The notes: generated by a model not told the origin, from the letters alone. Counted from the first letter of the stretch, positions 1 to 6,585 are shown. The stretch: 11,498 bases of DNA from JBGOTP01 sp041476545 (GCA_041476545.1 JBGOTP010000151.1:1-11498); one strand, 5' to 3'. Numbers and translations are program-made.

Positions 1-2
1 GC

Positions 3-419
3 CGTCCCGGTGCCGTTTCGGGCAGAATCGATGGACGTTCACCTGAAATCGTCGCTCACCCGTCGACGTGGATCGATTCCGGCGCGATGATCATCGGGCC
101 TGTGATCCTCGGTCCAGGCGTCCGAGTGCGGTCGTCGGCAACGATTGTCGGTCCCACAGCCATCGGCGCAGGAACCGTGATCGGCGAGGGCGCAACGGTC
201 ACCGCATCCGTCATCTGGGAGGGGTGCGTGATCGGAGAGGATGCGTTCGTCGATCGGTCTCTCCTGGCAAACCAGGCGAGGGTTCCGTCAGAGGCGGTCG
301 TGACGGCTCAGCTCTACCTCAGGCGTCCCGAACATCGTCTGCGTCGCGCGCTGCAGCCATTCCTGAAGAAGGCACGGCCGGCGACGCCACATGCCGTCGC
401 GACGCCCTCAGCTTCCTGA
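3..419 (+). CDS. Left-handed beta-helix (hexapeptide repeat) protein, probable nucleotidyltransferase family, 3' part only
   Basis: The frame is open from the left edge to a TGA at 417-419, so the true start lies outside the window. The visible ~138 residues carry repeated hexapeptide-type turns (for example GPTAIGAGTVIGEGATV, then WEGCVIGEDAFVD), the signature of a left-handed beta-helix. Such a helix commonly forms the C-terminal domain of sugar-1-phosphate nucleotidyltransferases such as mannose-1-phosphate guanylyltransferase and GlmU-like enzymes, and is also found in acyltransferases. The last ~40 residues form a basic, proline- and alanine-rich tail. The helix closely resembles the one inside the next gene (shared pattern ATxxGPxxIGxG), so the two may be paralogues. 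A role in making an activated sugar for the polysaccharide is inferred from context. The catalytic N-terminus is not visible, so an acetyltransferase cannot be excluded. Confidence 0.75.
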   Translation, partial: RPGAVSGRIDGRSPEIVAHPSTWIDSGAMIIGPVILGPGVRVRSSATIVGPTAIGAGTVIGEGATVTASVIWEGCVIGEDAFVDRSLLANQARVPSEAVVTAQLYLRRPEHRLRRALQPFLKKARPATPHAVATPSAS

Positions 420-442
420 ACCAACCTGCTGCAGCTTCAGGA
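414..442 (+). terminator. Hairpin at the stop codon of the first gene, weak terminator candidate
   Basis: TCCTGAA (414-420) and TTCAGGA (436-442) are perfect 7-bp complements around a 15-nt loop that itself contains the palindrome GCTGCAGC. The left arm overlaps the TGA stop of the first gene. The sequence that follows (GTTATTCC) is only a poor T-tract, so intrinsic termination is uncertain. It could instead be a processing or stability element, or chance. Confidence 0.3.
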
Positions 443-607
443 GTTATTCCTCGCAATGGCACTCTGAAATTGCCTGGGGAGAACTAAGTCACCTGTGAAG
501 CTGTCTTGCGGCCGTCTACCGGGGCCACCGGAGTCACGTTTTCTACAGTAACACCATTAAACACTGTGCTTTAACCCTCAGCGCTGACCGCGTAGAGGTT
601 CGGATGG
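420..607 (+). promoter_or_regulatory. Intergenic leader of the first operon, presumed promoter region
   Basis: These 188 bp hold no convincing ORF. The stretch from about 539 to 580 is clearly more A+T-rich than the flanking genes, as expected for a promoter, but I cannot point to a good -35/-10 pair. It contains several short inverted repeats: GCAAT(453-457)/ATTGC(469-473), ACAGT(545-549)/ACTGT(563-567) and TTAAA(557-561)/TTTAA(570-574). A possible ribosome binding site, AGAGG (594-598), lies 9 nt before the ATG at 608. Confidence 0.45.
557..574. promoter_or_regulatory. Candidate operator dyad upstream of the sugar transferase operon
   Basis: TTAAACACTGTGCTTTAA is a dyad with 5-bp arms TTAAA/TTTAA and an 8-bp spacer, centred about 42 nt before the start codon at 608. 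A second dyad with the same arm length, the same spacer and a shared ACTGT core lies upstream of the other plus-strand operon (6525-6542). Binding of a regulator is inference; short AT-rich dyads also arise by chance. Confidence 0.3.
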
Positions 608-2323
608 ATGTTTGCTGTAGTGGTTCACCGCGGCCTCACGCATTGGGCCGCCAAACATTCATCAATGTCAGTATTTCCGATCCTCATCGATTCGGTGCCG
701 CCCTACGCCGGGCGCGACAGTCAGTTGTCTCTGATGCAGATGCCGATCGGGCGTGGCACAGTCCTGACGCATCTCTGCAAGCGCGTCGGGGTGTTCACCC
801 GGTCGCCGGCGCTCGTGGTCCGTGGGTTCGATGCGGATTCCCGTTACGACGATGCGCTTACTCGAACGGGCGCGATCCGTGAGCCGAGCGTGAGCCTCGA
901 TCAGTTTCCTCTTCGGCTCTGCAGCTATGAGCCCTTCGACTGGCTGTTGTTCGTCGATCCACGCTGTTTCCCGCTGGACGGACTGGATCTATCGTCGATG
1001 TTCGACGGGTTCGGCGCCGCGCCGCGCCTCGCCATCCACTTCGTCGCGCTTGCGCACGGCACGGCGGGGACCCACGAGCGCGTGGAGTTCGACAGCAGTC
1101 ATCGCGTCCGCCGCGTGCAGCGCTACTACGACGCGCTGACATGGACGGTCGCGCGTGGTGTGGCGGCCAGCCTCGTGCCCATGTCAGCGCTCACGATTCC
1201 GACAGGAGTCGACATCGGCTCTCTCGTCGATTTGCGAGGTGTGCTCTCCTCCCGCGGCGTGCCGTCGCGGGACGTTCCAATCACAGGACCGGTCGTGGAT
1301 CTCGCGTGCGAACGCGCATTGCACCTTGCGAACGACCGCCTGCGCGACGCCAACGACAATGACCACCAGCCGGTCGATGCAAGCGGGGCGGTCCATCCCA
1401 CCGCGCGCGTGATCGGCTCGGTGGTGCTCCAGCCGGGTTCCTACGTCGCAGAAGGCGCGACGGTGATCGGGCCGTCCGTGATTGGTGAAGGTGCACATAT
1501 CGGGCGCGGCGCGGTCGTCGCGCAGTGCGTCGTCGCCGCGCGGACGACGGTTGACGATGGCGTCGTCATCAGGCATCGCGTCGCGGCAGGGGCGCCTCTC
1601 GCAGAGGCGGGTTCCTCCTCCATGTCAGGCGACGATGATTTCAGCGTGCATCTGCACCAGGACGCTCGTCATCGCGGGGTCTATCCGGTTCTCAAAGCGG
1701 TCGTCGACGCCACGGTCGCTGCCGTGGCGCTGATCCTGTTGTCGCCCCTGCTCCTGCTCGTCGCGGTCCTCGTGAAGCTCGATTCAAGAGGACCCGTGTT
1801 GTATGGCGACCCGCGCGAAGCCAGAGCCGGAAAAGCGTTCCGTTGTTACAAGTTCCGAACGATGCGCGTCGGCGCTGACGCGGTACAGCGAGACCTCGCC
1901 GCGACCAATGAGGTGGACGGGCCGCAGTTCAAGATGAAACACGACCCGCGCGTAACACGCCTTGGGGTGTGGCTCCGGAAGACCAGCCTCGACGAGCTGC
2001 CACAGCTGCTGAACGTGGCCCTCGGTCAGATGAGCCTCGTTGGTCCGCGTCCATCGCCATTCAGGGAAAACCAGACGTGCGTTCCATGGCGTGAGGCTCG
2101 CCTTTCGGTCCGGCCGGGCATCACGGGCCTGTGGCAGGTCTGCCGGCACGATCGGGAGTTGGCCGATTTCCATCAGTGGATCCATTACGACATGGAGTAC
2201 ATCCGCCACATTTCACTGCTTGTTGATCTGAAGATTCTTCTTGCGACCATTTGGACATGCGGCGGACGAACCCACGTTCCGCTGTCGTGGATCATCTCCC
2301 CTGGCGCCAACGCACAGCTATGA
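608..2323 (+). CDS. Fused nucleotidyltransferase-like / beta-helix / initiating sugar-phosphate (polyprenyl glycosylphosphotransferase) transferase
   Basis: The 571-residue protein has three parts. Residues ~1-250 resemble a sugar nucleotidyltransferase fold (DWLLFVDPR near 111-119, ERVEFDSSHRVRRV near 157-170) but lack the GxGTR-type nucleotide-binding loop, so this part looks catalytically dead. Residues ~261-328 are hexapeptide beta-helix repeats (ATVIGPSVIGEGAHIGRGA). Residues ~361-571 are a WcaJ/WbaP/PglC-type phosphoglycosyltransferase: a hydrophobic segment at 361-390 with a Ser-Pro break (379-380) as in re-entrant membrane helices, then KFRTM (415-419), HDPRVTRLG, SLDELPQL with the expected catalytic Asp462-Glu463, and MSLVGPRP. 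This family moves a sugar phosphate from an NDP-sugar to undecaprenyl phosphate at the inner membrane and starts repeat-unit synthesis. The 608 ATG is preferred because AGAGG precedes it; ATG 665 is an alternative. It is the first gene of a translationally coupled operon. The donor sugar cannot be read from the sequence. Confidence 0.9.
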   Translation: MFAVVVHRGLTHWAAKHSSMSVFPILIDSVPPYAGRDSQLSLMQMPIGRGTVLTHLCKRVGVFTRSPALVVRGFDADSRYDDALTRTGAIREPSVSLDQFPLRLCSYEPFDWLLFVDPRCFPLDGLDLSSMFDGFGAAPRLAIHFVALAHGTAGTHERVEFDSSHRVRRVQRYYDALTWTVARGVAASLVPMSALTIPTGVDIGSLVDLRGVLSSRGVPSRDVPITGPVVDLACERALHLANDRLRDANDNDHQPVDASGAVHPTARVIGSVVLQPGSYVAEGATVIGPSVIGEGAHIGRGAVVAQCVVAARTTVDDGVVIRHRVAAGAPLAEAGSSSMSGDDDFSVHLHQDARHRGVYPVLKAVVDATVAAVALILLSPLLLLVAVLVKLDSRGPVLYGDPREARAGKAFRCYKFRTMRVGADAVQRDLAATNEVDGPQFKMKHDPRVTRLGVWLRKTSLDELPQLLNVALGQMSLVGPRPSPFRENQTCVPWREARLSVRPGITGLWQVCRHDRELADFHQWIHYDMEYIRHISLLVDLKILLATIWTCGGRTHVPLSWIISPGANAQL

Positions 2324-3504
2324 ACACACCTTCGACCATTGCTGCGCCGATGGCGCGATCTGTAGCCGCTCCCGTCGCCTCGAGTCTTCACGCAACGGGA
2401 GCACAGGACGTACTCGATTCCATCGACGCAATCGCATTCGATGGGCTCGCGCGGATGTTCGATCGCAACACCGGCATGTTTGTATTCCGAGTACGGCGCA
2501 TTGCCAGCGGCGCTGTTCTTCAGGAGGGCATCAGCGCACGCTACACCGCGATCTCCCTCATCGGCCTCGCACACGTTGCGCCCGAAAAGGCGGCAGCGGT
2601 TCTTCATGGAAGGTCCAGACAGGACGGCTGCTCAACGCTGATCGACCACGTTGCGACGAGCTCGAACCTGGGCGATGTTGCGTTGAGTCTGCTGGCGGCT
2701 GCCATGACAGGAGCTCCCACCGCGCCCCTGCTCGACAGGCTCGCGGCGCTCCAACCTGCGGAACGGACGTATCCGACCGTGGAGCTCGCATGGACGCTTC
2801 TTGCGTTGTGTGCTCCGGCCTGCGTCGATGTGATGCCGCTGCGGCACTCGGTCGCGCGACGGCTCATGAATTCATTCGGGTCGAGTTCGAAACTGTTTCC
2901 GCATCTCGTCGGGGCACAGCCCAGCGCGCGATCGCATGTGTGCTGTTTCGCCGATCTCGTCTATTCGATCCAGGCGCTCTCTGCGTACGCCGCGGTCACT
3001 CGGCACGATGAACCGCTGGACATCGCCGTGGAATGCGCCCGGCATCTGTGCAGTCTTCAGGGCGAGGACGGCCAGTGGTGGTGGCACTACGACTATCGAA
3101 CAGGCGAGGTACTGGAGCGCTATCCCGTCTATGCCATTCATCAGGATGCGATGGGTCCGATGGCCCTCTTTGCGGTGAGAGATGCCGGCGGACCGGATTT
3201 CACGGCTGCCGTAACGCGCGGCCTTGAGTGGCTCGGCTCCGCACCCGAACTCGATGGAGCCTCGCTGATCGACCTGGATCGGCGTGTTGTCTGGCGCAAG
3301 GTAGCGCGCCGGGAGCCCCGCAAGGTTGCCCGATACCTGCAGGCGACCCTGTCCCGTGTCCGGCCATCGTGGAGAGTTCCCGCCATCGACCTGTTGTTTC
3401 CTCCCGGAGCGATCGACTACGAGGATCGTCCGTATCACCTCGGGTGGTACCTGTATGCGTGGGCAGGAAGAGAACCGTGGAGCATGGTGAAGGGAAGGGC
3501 ATGA
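2320..3504 (+). CDS. Alpha/alpha-toroid-like protein of unknown function in polysaccharide locus
   Basis: The 394-residue product has no signal peptide or clear membrane segment. It is built of amphipathic, alanine- and leucine-rich helices, a pattern seen in alpha/alpha-toroid folds (terpenoid cyclase-like, glycan lyases, C5-epimerases). The best marked stretch is LCSLQGEDGQWWWHYD (243-258), then ERYPVY (266-271) and HQDAMGPMALFA (274-285). A second aromatic cluster, DYEDRPYHLGWYLYAW, lies near 376-391. Rows of Trp, His, Asp and Tyr in such helices often line a carbohydrate-binding cleft, so a glycan-modifying or glycan-binding role is plausible. No catalytic family can be named with confidence. 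The start is the ATG at 2320, whose ATGA overlaps the stop of the upstream gene. No Shine-Dalgarno is evident, which fits translational coupling. An upstream in-frame ATG at 2251 would create a 73-nt overlap and is less likely. Confidence 0.8.
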   Translation: MNTPSTIAAPMARSVAAPVASSLHATGAQDVLDSIDAIAFDGLARMFDRNTGMFVFRVRRIASGAVLQEGISARYTAISLIGLAHVAPEKAAAVLHGRSRQDGCSTLIDHVATSSNLGDVALSLLAAAMTGAPTAPLLDRLAALQPAERTYPTVELAWTLLALCAPACVDVMPLRHSVARRLMNSFGSSSKLFPHLVGAQPSARSHVCCFADLVYSIQALSAYAAVTRHDEPLDIAVECARHLCSLQGEDGQWWWHYDYRTGEVLERYPVYAIHQDAMGPMALFAVRDAGGPDFTAAVTRGLEWLGSAPELDGASLIDLDRRVVWRKVARREPRKVARYLQATLSRVRPSWRVPAIDLLFPPGAIDYEDRPYHLGWYLYAWAGREPWSMVKGRA

Positions 3505-4316
3505 ACCCGATGACCGCTACGTGGAACATTCGCGAGCTGTTCGGCATTCCGATCGCTGCGCTGACGATGGACGAGGCGCTCGACCTGGTTGATGACGCCG
3601 TCGCCAGGCGTCACAGCCTGCGAATCGGCGTCGTGAACGCCGCCAAGATCGTCAGCATGGGTCGCGATGCTCTGCTTCGTGACGACGTTGTCTCGAGCGA
3701 CATCATCCTTGCTGACGGCGTGTCCGTCGTGTGGGCAAGCCGGATGCTCGGTCGGCCCCTTCCTGAGCGCGTTGCAGGAATCGACCTGATGCACGGCATG
3801 TTCGAACGTGGAAATTCTCGCGGCTATCGTGTGTATTGCCTGGGAGCGACAGATGCCGTGCTCGATCGAGCGATCGCCCGAATCGCCACGCAGTACCCAG
3901 GCGTGCGTGTCGTGGGGAAGCGGAACGGCTACTTCACCCAGGCTGAAGAAGCGGCCGTCGCTGCGGATATTGCGGCGAGCCGGCCCGATATCCTGCTGGT
4001 CGCGATGACGTCGCCGAAAAAAGAGCATTTCCTCGGCGCGTGGGGACCGCAGCTGCGGGTTCCCGTGTGTCACGGCGTCGGTGGGTCGTTCGACGTCCTG
4101 GCCGACAAGGTGCGCCGCGCGCCGGCCCTCTGGCAGCGCCTTGGATTGGAATGGCTGTATCGCGTCAAGCAGGAGCCGCGGCGCCTCTGGCGTCGGTATC
4201 TCATCACCAACACGCTGTTCATTTTCCTAGTGGCGAAGCAGCTTCTGCGGCAGATGGGTGCTCACACGGCGAAACGCGCAGTGATCGCAACCCGGCCAGG
4301 GGTGCGGCACCCATGA
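3501..4316 (+). CDS. WecG/TagA/CpsF-family glycosyltransferase (GT26)
   Basis: The 271-residue protein shows the family motifs in order: VVNAAKIV (44-51), ADGVSVVWA (71-79) with the Asp expected to be catalytic, RVAGIDLM (90-97), VYCLGA (111-116), SPKKEHFLG and HGVGGSFDVLA (181-191), followed by RAPALWQRLGLEWLYR and EPRRLWRRY. Members add ManNAc (TagA, wall teichoic acid) or ManNAcA (WecG, enterobacterial common antigen) from the UDP-sugar to a lipid-linked GlcNAc on the cytoplasmic face. The C-terminal basic and hydrophobic stretch (LITNTLFIFLVAKQLL, 224-239) fits the membrane-associating appendage of this family. The ATG at 3501 forms ATGA with the previous stop and follows a purine-rich site, AGGGAAGGG (3491-3499). 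The next gene makes UDP-ManNAc, which supports ManNAc as the donor sugar. No UDP-ManNAc dehydrogenase is visible here, so ManNAcA is less favoured. Confidence 0.9.
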   Translation: MNPMTATWNIRELFGIPIAALTMDEALDLVDDAVARRHSLRIGVVNAAKIVSMGRDALLRDDVVSSDIILADGVSVVWASRMLGRPLPERVAGIDLMHGMFERGNSRGYRVYCLGATDAVLDRAIARIATQYPGVRVVGKRNGYFTQAEEAAVAADIAASRPDILLVAMTSPKKEHFLGAWGPQLRVPVCHGVGGSFDVLADKVRRAPALWQRLGLEWLYRVKQEPRRLWRRYLITNTLFIFLVAKQLLRQMGAHTAKRAVIATRPGVRHP

Positions 4317-5479
4317 AAAGCGCAGGGCCTCGTCCCGTCATAGATCTCGTCGCTGGAGCACGCCCCAATTTCATGAAGCTCGCACCGGTGGTCCGCGCCC
4401 TCCATGCGGCGCCGGGTATCGACTTGCGTATCGTGCACACGGGCCAGCACTACGACGAAACCATGACGGATGTGTTCTTCGCCCAGCTGGAAATCCCGAA
4501 ACCAGACGTTCACCTGGATGTCGGCTCCGGATCGCACGGTGCGCAAACGGCACGAATTCTCGAACGTTACGAAGCGCACCTTCTGGCCCATCGCCCGGAC
4601 GCCACCGTTGTCTTCGGCGATGTGAACAGCACGGTCGCATGCGCACTTGCGGCGACGAAACTCGGTGTTCAGGTCGCGCATGTGGAGGCTGGTCTCCGCA
4701 GCTTCGATAGAACGATGCCGGAGGAAATCAACCGGCTGCTCACCGACGCCATCGCCGATCTGCTTCTTGTGAGTGAACCCAGTGGCGTCGTCAATCTGCG
4801 CCGCGAGGGTATTCCTGAACGCAAAATCAAGCTCGTTGGGAACGTCATGATCGACACGCTCCGCGCATGGCTGCCAGCAGCCCGTGCGCGTACCGCGGCG
4901 GCAGGGCTGGGTTTGTCCCGGCGCCGCTATGGGTTCGTGACCCTGCATCGCCCCTCCAACGTCGACGCGCCGGATACGCTGAAGCGGCTGCTGCTGCAGC
5001 TGCACTCGATGGCTACCGAGATGCCGCTGGTCTTTGCGGTTCATCCCCGTACACGCGCCGCGGGCGAGCGCGCGGGATTCGCCAATCTGCTGGCACCTGG
5101 TCATGAGCGGCTGATCTGCGTGGGGCCGCAGCCATATCTGGAGACGCTGTCGCTCGTAAACGACGCAGCGTTCGTACTGACTGATTCCGGCGGCCTTCAA
5201 GAGGAAACGACGGCCCTGGGCGTTCCATGCCTGACGATGCGCGAGAACACGGAGCGGCCAATTACCGTTGAACTAGGTACGAGCCGGCTCGTCGGAAACG
5301 ACCCGACGCAAATCCGCACGGCGTTTGAAGACGTTCTCAACGGCCGGTGGCCGCAGGCTTCGTCCATTCCCCTGTGGGATGGATCCGCGGCTTCGCGCGT
5401 CGTGACCGAACTTGCGTCCTGGCTCGGGGCTGACCTTCAGCCAGAGGAGGTTACGGCCGTCGCGTCGGCGGTACGATGA
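4313..5479 (+). CDS. wecB: UDP-N-acetylglucosamine 2-epimerase (non-hydrolysing)
   Basis: The 388-residue protein is close to the usual ~375-residue length of WecB/MnaA. It interconverts UDP-GlcNAc and UDP-ManNAc in the cytoplasm. Visible family motifs are GARPNFMKLAPV (15-26), HTGQHYD (42-48), FGDVNST (101-107, Asp103), AHVEAGLR (122-129, Glu125), TMPEEINR (134-141, Glu137/Glu138), LHRPSNVD (211-218, His212) and DSGGLQEE (301-308), so all expected active-site residues are present. The start is the ATG at 4313, overlapping the upstream stop as ATGA, with AGGGG (4298-4302) 10 nt upstream. Its product is the likely donor for the TagA-like enzyme just upstream. The last 29 nt of the gene overlap the 3' end of a gene on the opposite strand. 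The C-terminal ~20 residues extend past the conserved core. Confidence 0.94.
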   Translation: MKSAGPRPVIDLVAGARPNFMKLAPVVRALHAAPGIDLRIVHTGQHYDETMTDVFFAQLEIPKPDVHLDVGSGSHGAQTARILERYEAHLLAHRPDATVVFGDVNSTVACALAATKLGVQVAHVEAGLRSFDRTMPEEINRLLTDAIADLLLVSEPSGVVNLRREGIPERKIKLVGNVMIDTLRAWLPAARARTAAAGLGLSRRRYGFVTLHRPSNVDAPDTLKRLLLQLHSMATEMPLVFAVHPRTRAAGERAGFANLLAPGHERLICVGPQPYLETLSLVNDAAFVLTDSGGLQEETTALGVPCLTMRENTERPITVELGTSRLVGNDPTQIRTAFEDVLNGRWPQASSIPLWDGSAASRVVTELASWLGADLQPEEVTAVASAVR

Positions 5480-6425
5480 GCGCCTGCTCCGCGCGCGTCA
5501 AGAGCGCCGGCATCGCCGGATGCGCCGCGAACCTCGATTGCAGTAGATGCATCCAGCGTTGTGCGCGGCGCTGTCGTTCTGCAGGCGACCCCTCTTCCGA
5601 CGCGTATAACTCCGCGAGGTCCGCGACCGTCCAGATGTAACTCGGATCCGCGCGGTACGACCGGAGATAGTACTGCTCTGCCTGGCCGACATCCCCGAGT
5701 CCAAGCCACGCATCCCCGCGGAGGTGATCGATGCGGCCAGCACGCGCTTGTGAGGGCCAGGGCTCGGCTGCGTCACACAGGGTAAGGGCGCCCCGGTAGT
5801 CACCCCGCTCGAGGAGCAGGCGCGCGCGGCGGACGGCCGTGTTGCGTTCGGCGCGCAAATCATTGGTGCCGACCGCCGCGACGATGACCAACACGATGAA
5901 CATCAGGTCTCGCCAATCGCGCCCTGGCCGAATCTGGTAGATGCGACGCGACCTCCATATCCACGACGCCATCGCGGCTACGACGCAGATGGTCACGACG
6001 ATAAGCGGCACACGAGCGTTCCAGGCCGCCGACATCAAAACGCCGTGGGGCCGCCACGTGGAAAATGGCCAGAAGGGCATGCGGTCGGTCGACTCCAGCA
6101 CGTCGAGGAAGTCGTGGAGTCCAATCGAGCCTGCCGCGTACATGAAGCCCGCAAGACGCGAGACTCCCGTCATGCGACTGACTGCCCACGCACCCGGCAC
6201 TGAAAGGGCAACGGCAAGTACCAGCGAATGCGTGACGTACGTCGTGCCGGGCCGGCCTGCCATCAACATCAGGTACGCGAGGATGTCCGGCACATAGGCC
6301 AGCGTCACCAGGACAACCGTCCAGCGCACGAACGACGGCCGATTTCTGTCAGCGAGCGTGCTTACACGAGGTGAGCTGGCAGCGGCAACCACAACACCAG
6401 CAAGGGCATGACCGATAACTGGCAA
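5451..6425 (-). CDS. DUF457/YdjM-like membrane metal-dependent hydrolase fused to C-terminal TPR-like repeats
   Basis: The 324-residue product begins PVIGHALAGVV and carries the spaced His/Asp pattern of the YdjM (LexA-binding, inner membrane metal-dependent hydrolase, DUF457) family: His6, PD at 46-47, THS with His66, LHDFLD (103-108) and PFWPFS (117-122). Hydrophobic segments near 35-56, 67-85, 130-147 and 164-176 indicate an integral membrane protein. Residues ~196-300 form about three TPR-like helix pairs (LLERGDYRGALTL, AWLGLGDVGQAEQYYLRSYRADP), probably soluble. Family members are inferred to be zinc-dependent membrane hydrolases; the substrate is unknown. The start is a TTG at 6425-6423. 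It is supported by AGAGGGG on the minus strand (6438-6432) 6 nt upstream and by the absence of a nearby in-frame ATG. The gene is convergent with the epimerase gene (29-nt overlap) and divergent from the polymerase operon. It may be a moron-like insertion or a true locus member. The TPR fusion suggests a scaffold or protein-recognition role. Confidence 0.75.
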   Translation of the reverse strand: MPVIGHALAGVVVAAASSPRVSTLADRNRPSFVRWTVVLVTLAYVPDILAYLMLMAGRPGTTYVTHSLVLAVALSVPGAWAVSRMTGVSRLAGFMYAAGSIGLHDFLDVLESTDRMPFWPFSTWRPHGVLMSAAWNARVPLIVVTICVVAAMASWIWRSRRIYQIRPGRDWRDLMFIVLVIVAAVGTNDLRAERNTAVRRARLLLERGDYRGALTLCDAAEPWPSQARAGRIDHLRGDAWLGLGDVGQAEQYYLRSYRADPSYIWTVADLAELYASEEGSPAERQRRAQRWMHLLQSRFAAHPAMPALLTRAEQALIVPPTRRP

Positions 6426-6431
6426 CGTTGA

Positions 6432-6438
6432 CCCCTCT
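6432..6438 (-). promoter_or_regulatory. Ribosome binding site deciding the TTG start of the DUF457-TPR gene
   Basis: On the minus strand AGAGGGG ends 6 nt before the TTG at 6425-6423. This is the best start signal available in the frame; the next in-frame stop upstream is at 6476-6474 and no ATG lies between. Confidence 0.6.
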
Positions 6439-6520
6439 CGCGATTCTCGGTAGCCAGGGACAAAAGTCCTTCGTTAGGCAGGCTTTTAGCGCCGACACTC
6501 CGAGCCAGACGCACCAAAGA

Positions 6521-6547
6521 CTAGGATTAAACTGTTGTAATCACTAG
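6521..6547. promoter_or_regulatory. Imperfect dyad between divergent genes, candidate operator
   Basis: CTAG-GATTA (6521-6529), spacer AACTGTTG (6530-6537) and TAATC-A-CTAG (6538-6547) form an inverted repeat with 9 paired positions and one bulged A. The inner 18 bp, GATTAAACTGTTGTAATC (6525-6542), share an A-N-ACTGT-N2-T core and the 8-bp spacer with the dyad at 557-574. The CTAG tetramer, often scarce in bacterial genomes, occurs in both arms. Its position between divergent genes suits a regulator site; the regulator is unknown. Confidence 0.4.
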
Positions 6548-6585
6548 ACTTACCGCGTTATGTGAATCTTTGGACGCGTGGAGAG

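Larger units (their letters stand above)
6426..6585. promoter_or_regulatory. Divergent intergenic region with promoters for both strands (inferred)
   Basis: About 160 bp separate the minus-strand DUF457-TPR gene from the plus-strand polymerase gene. The half from about 6510 to 6565 is A+T-rich compared with the genes and contains a strong imperfect dyad (6521-6547). A short hairpin GGAC-AAAA-GTCC lies at 6458-6469. No clear sigma-70 hexamer pair can be assigned; TTGTAA (6536-6541) with TTATGT (6558-6563) is the best but weak pairing. Promoters for both flanking genes are inferred from the divergent layout. Confidence 0.45.

Noticed and set aside
457..473. Sigma-54-like TGGCAC ... TTGC in the first intergenic region
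   Set aside because: The spacer between the two elements is 7 nt instead of the required 5, which would misplace the -24 and -12 elements; no second such element is seen.
68..487. Arg-rich plus-strand reading frame over the first gene
   Set aside because: It is in another frame from the clear hexapeptide repeats; composition is that of a shadow frame.
515..535. CCGG/GGCC short repeats around 515-535
   Set aside because: Self-complementary tetramers are expected often in DNA of this composition; stems of 4 bp are not meaningful.
4262..5200. Long minus-strand reading frame (312 codons) opposite the epimerase gene
   Set aside because: It lies antisense to a gene with all expected catalytic motifs; its translation is rich in Arg, His and Cys with no domain pattern, a usual by-product of high G+C.
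6560..6565. Minimal start-stop ATGTGA just before the polymerase gene
   Set aside because: It overlaps the possible GTG start at 6562 but has no ribosome binding site, so a regulatory role cannot be supported.
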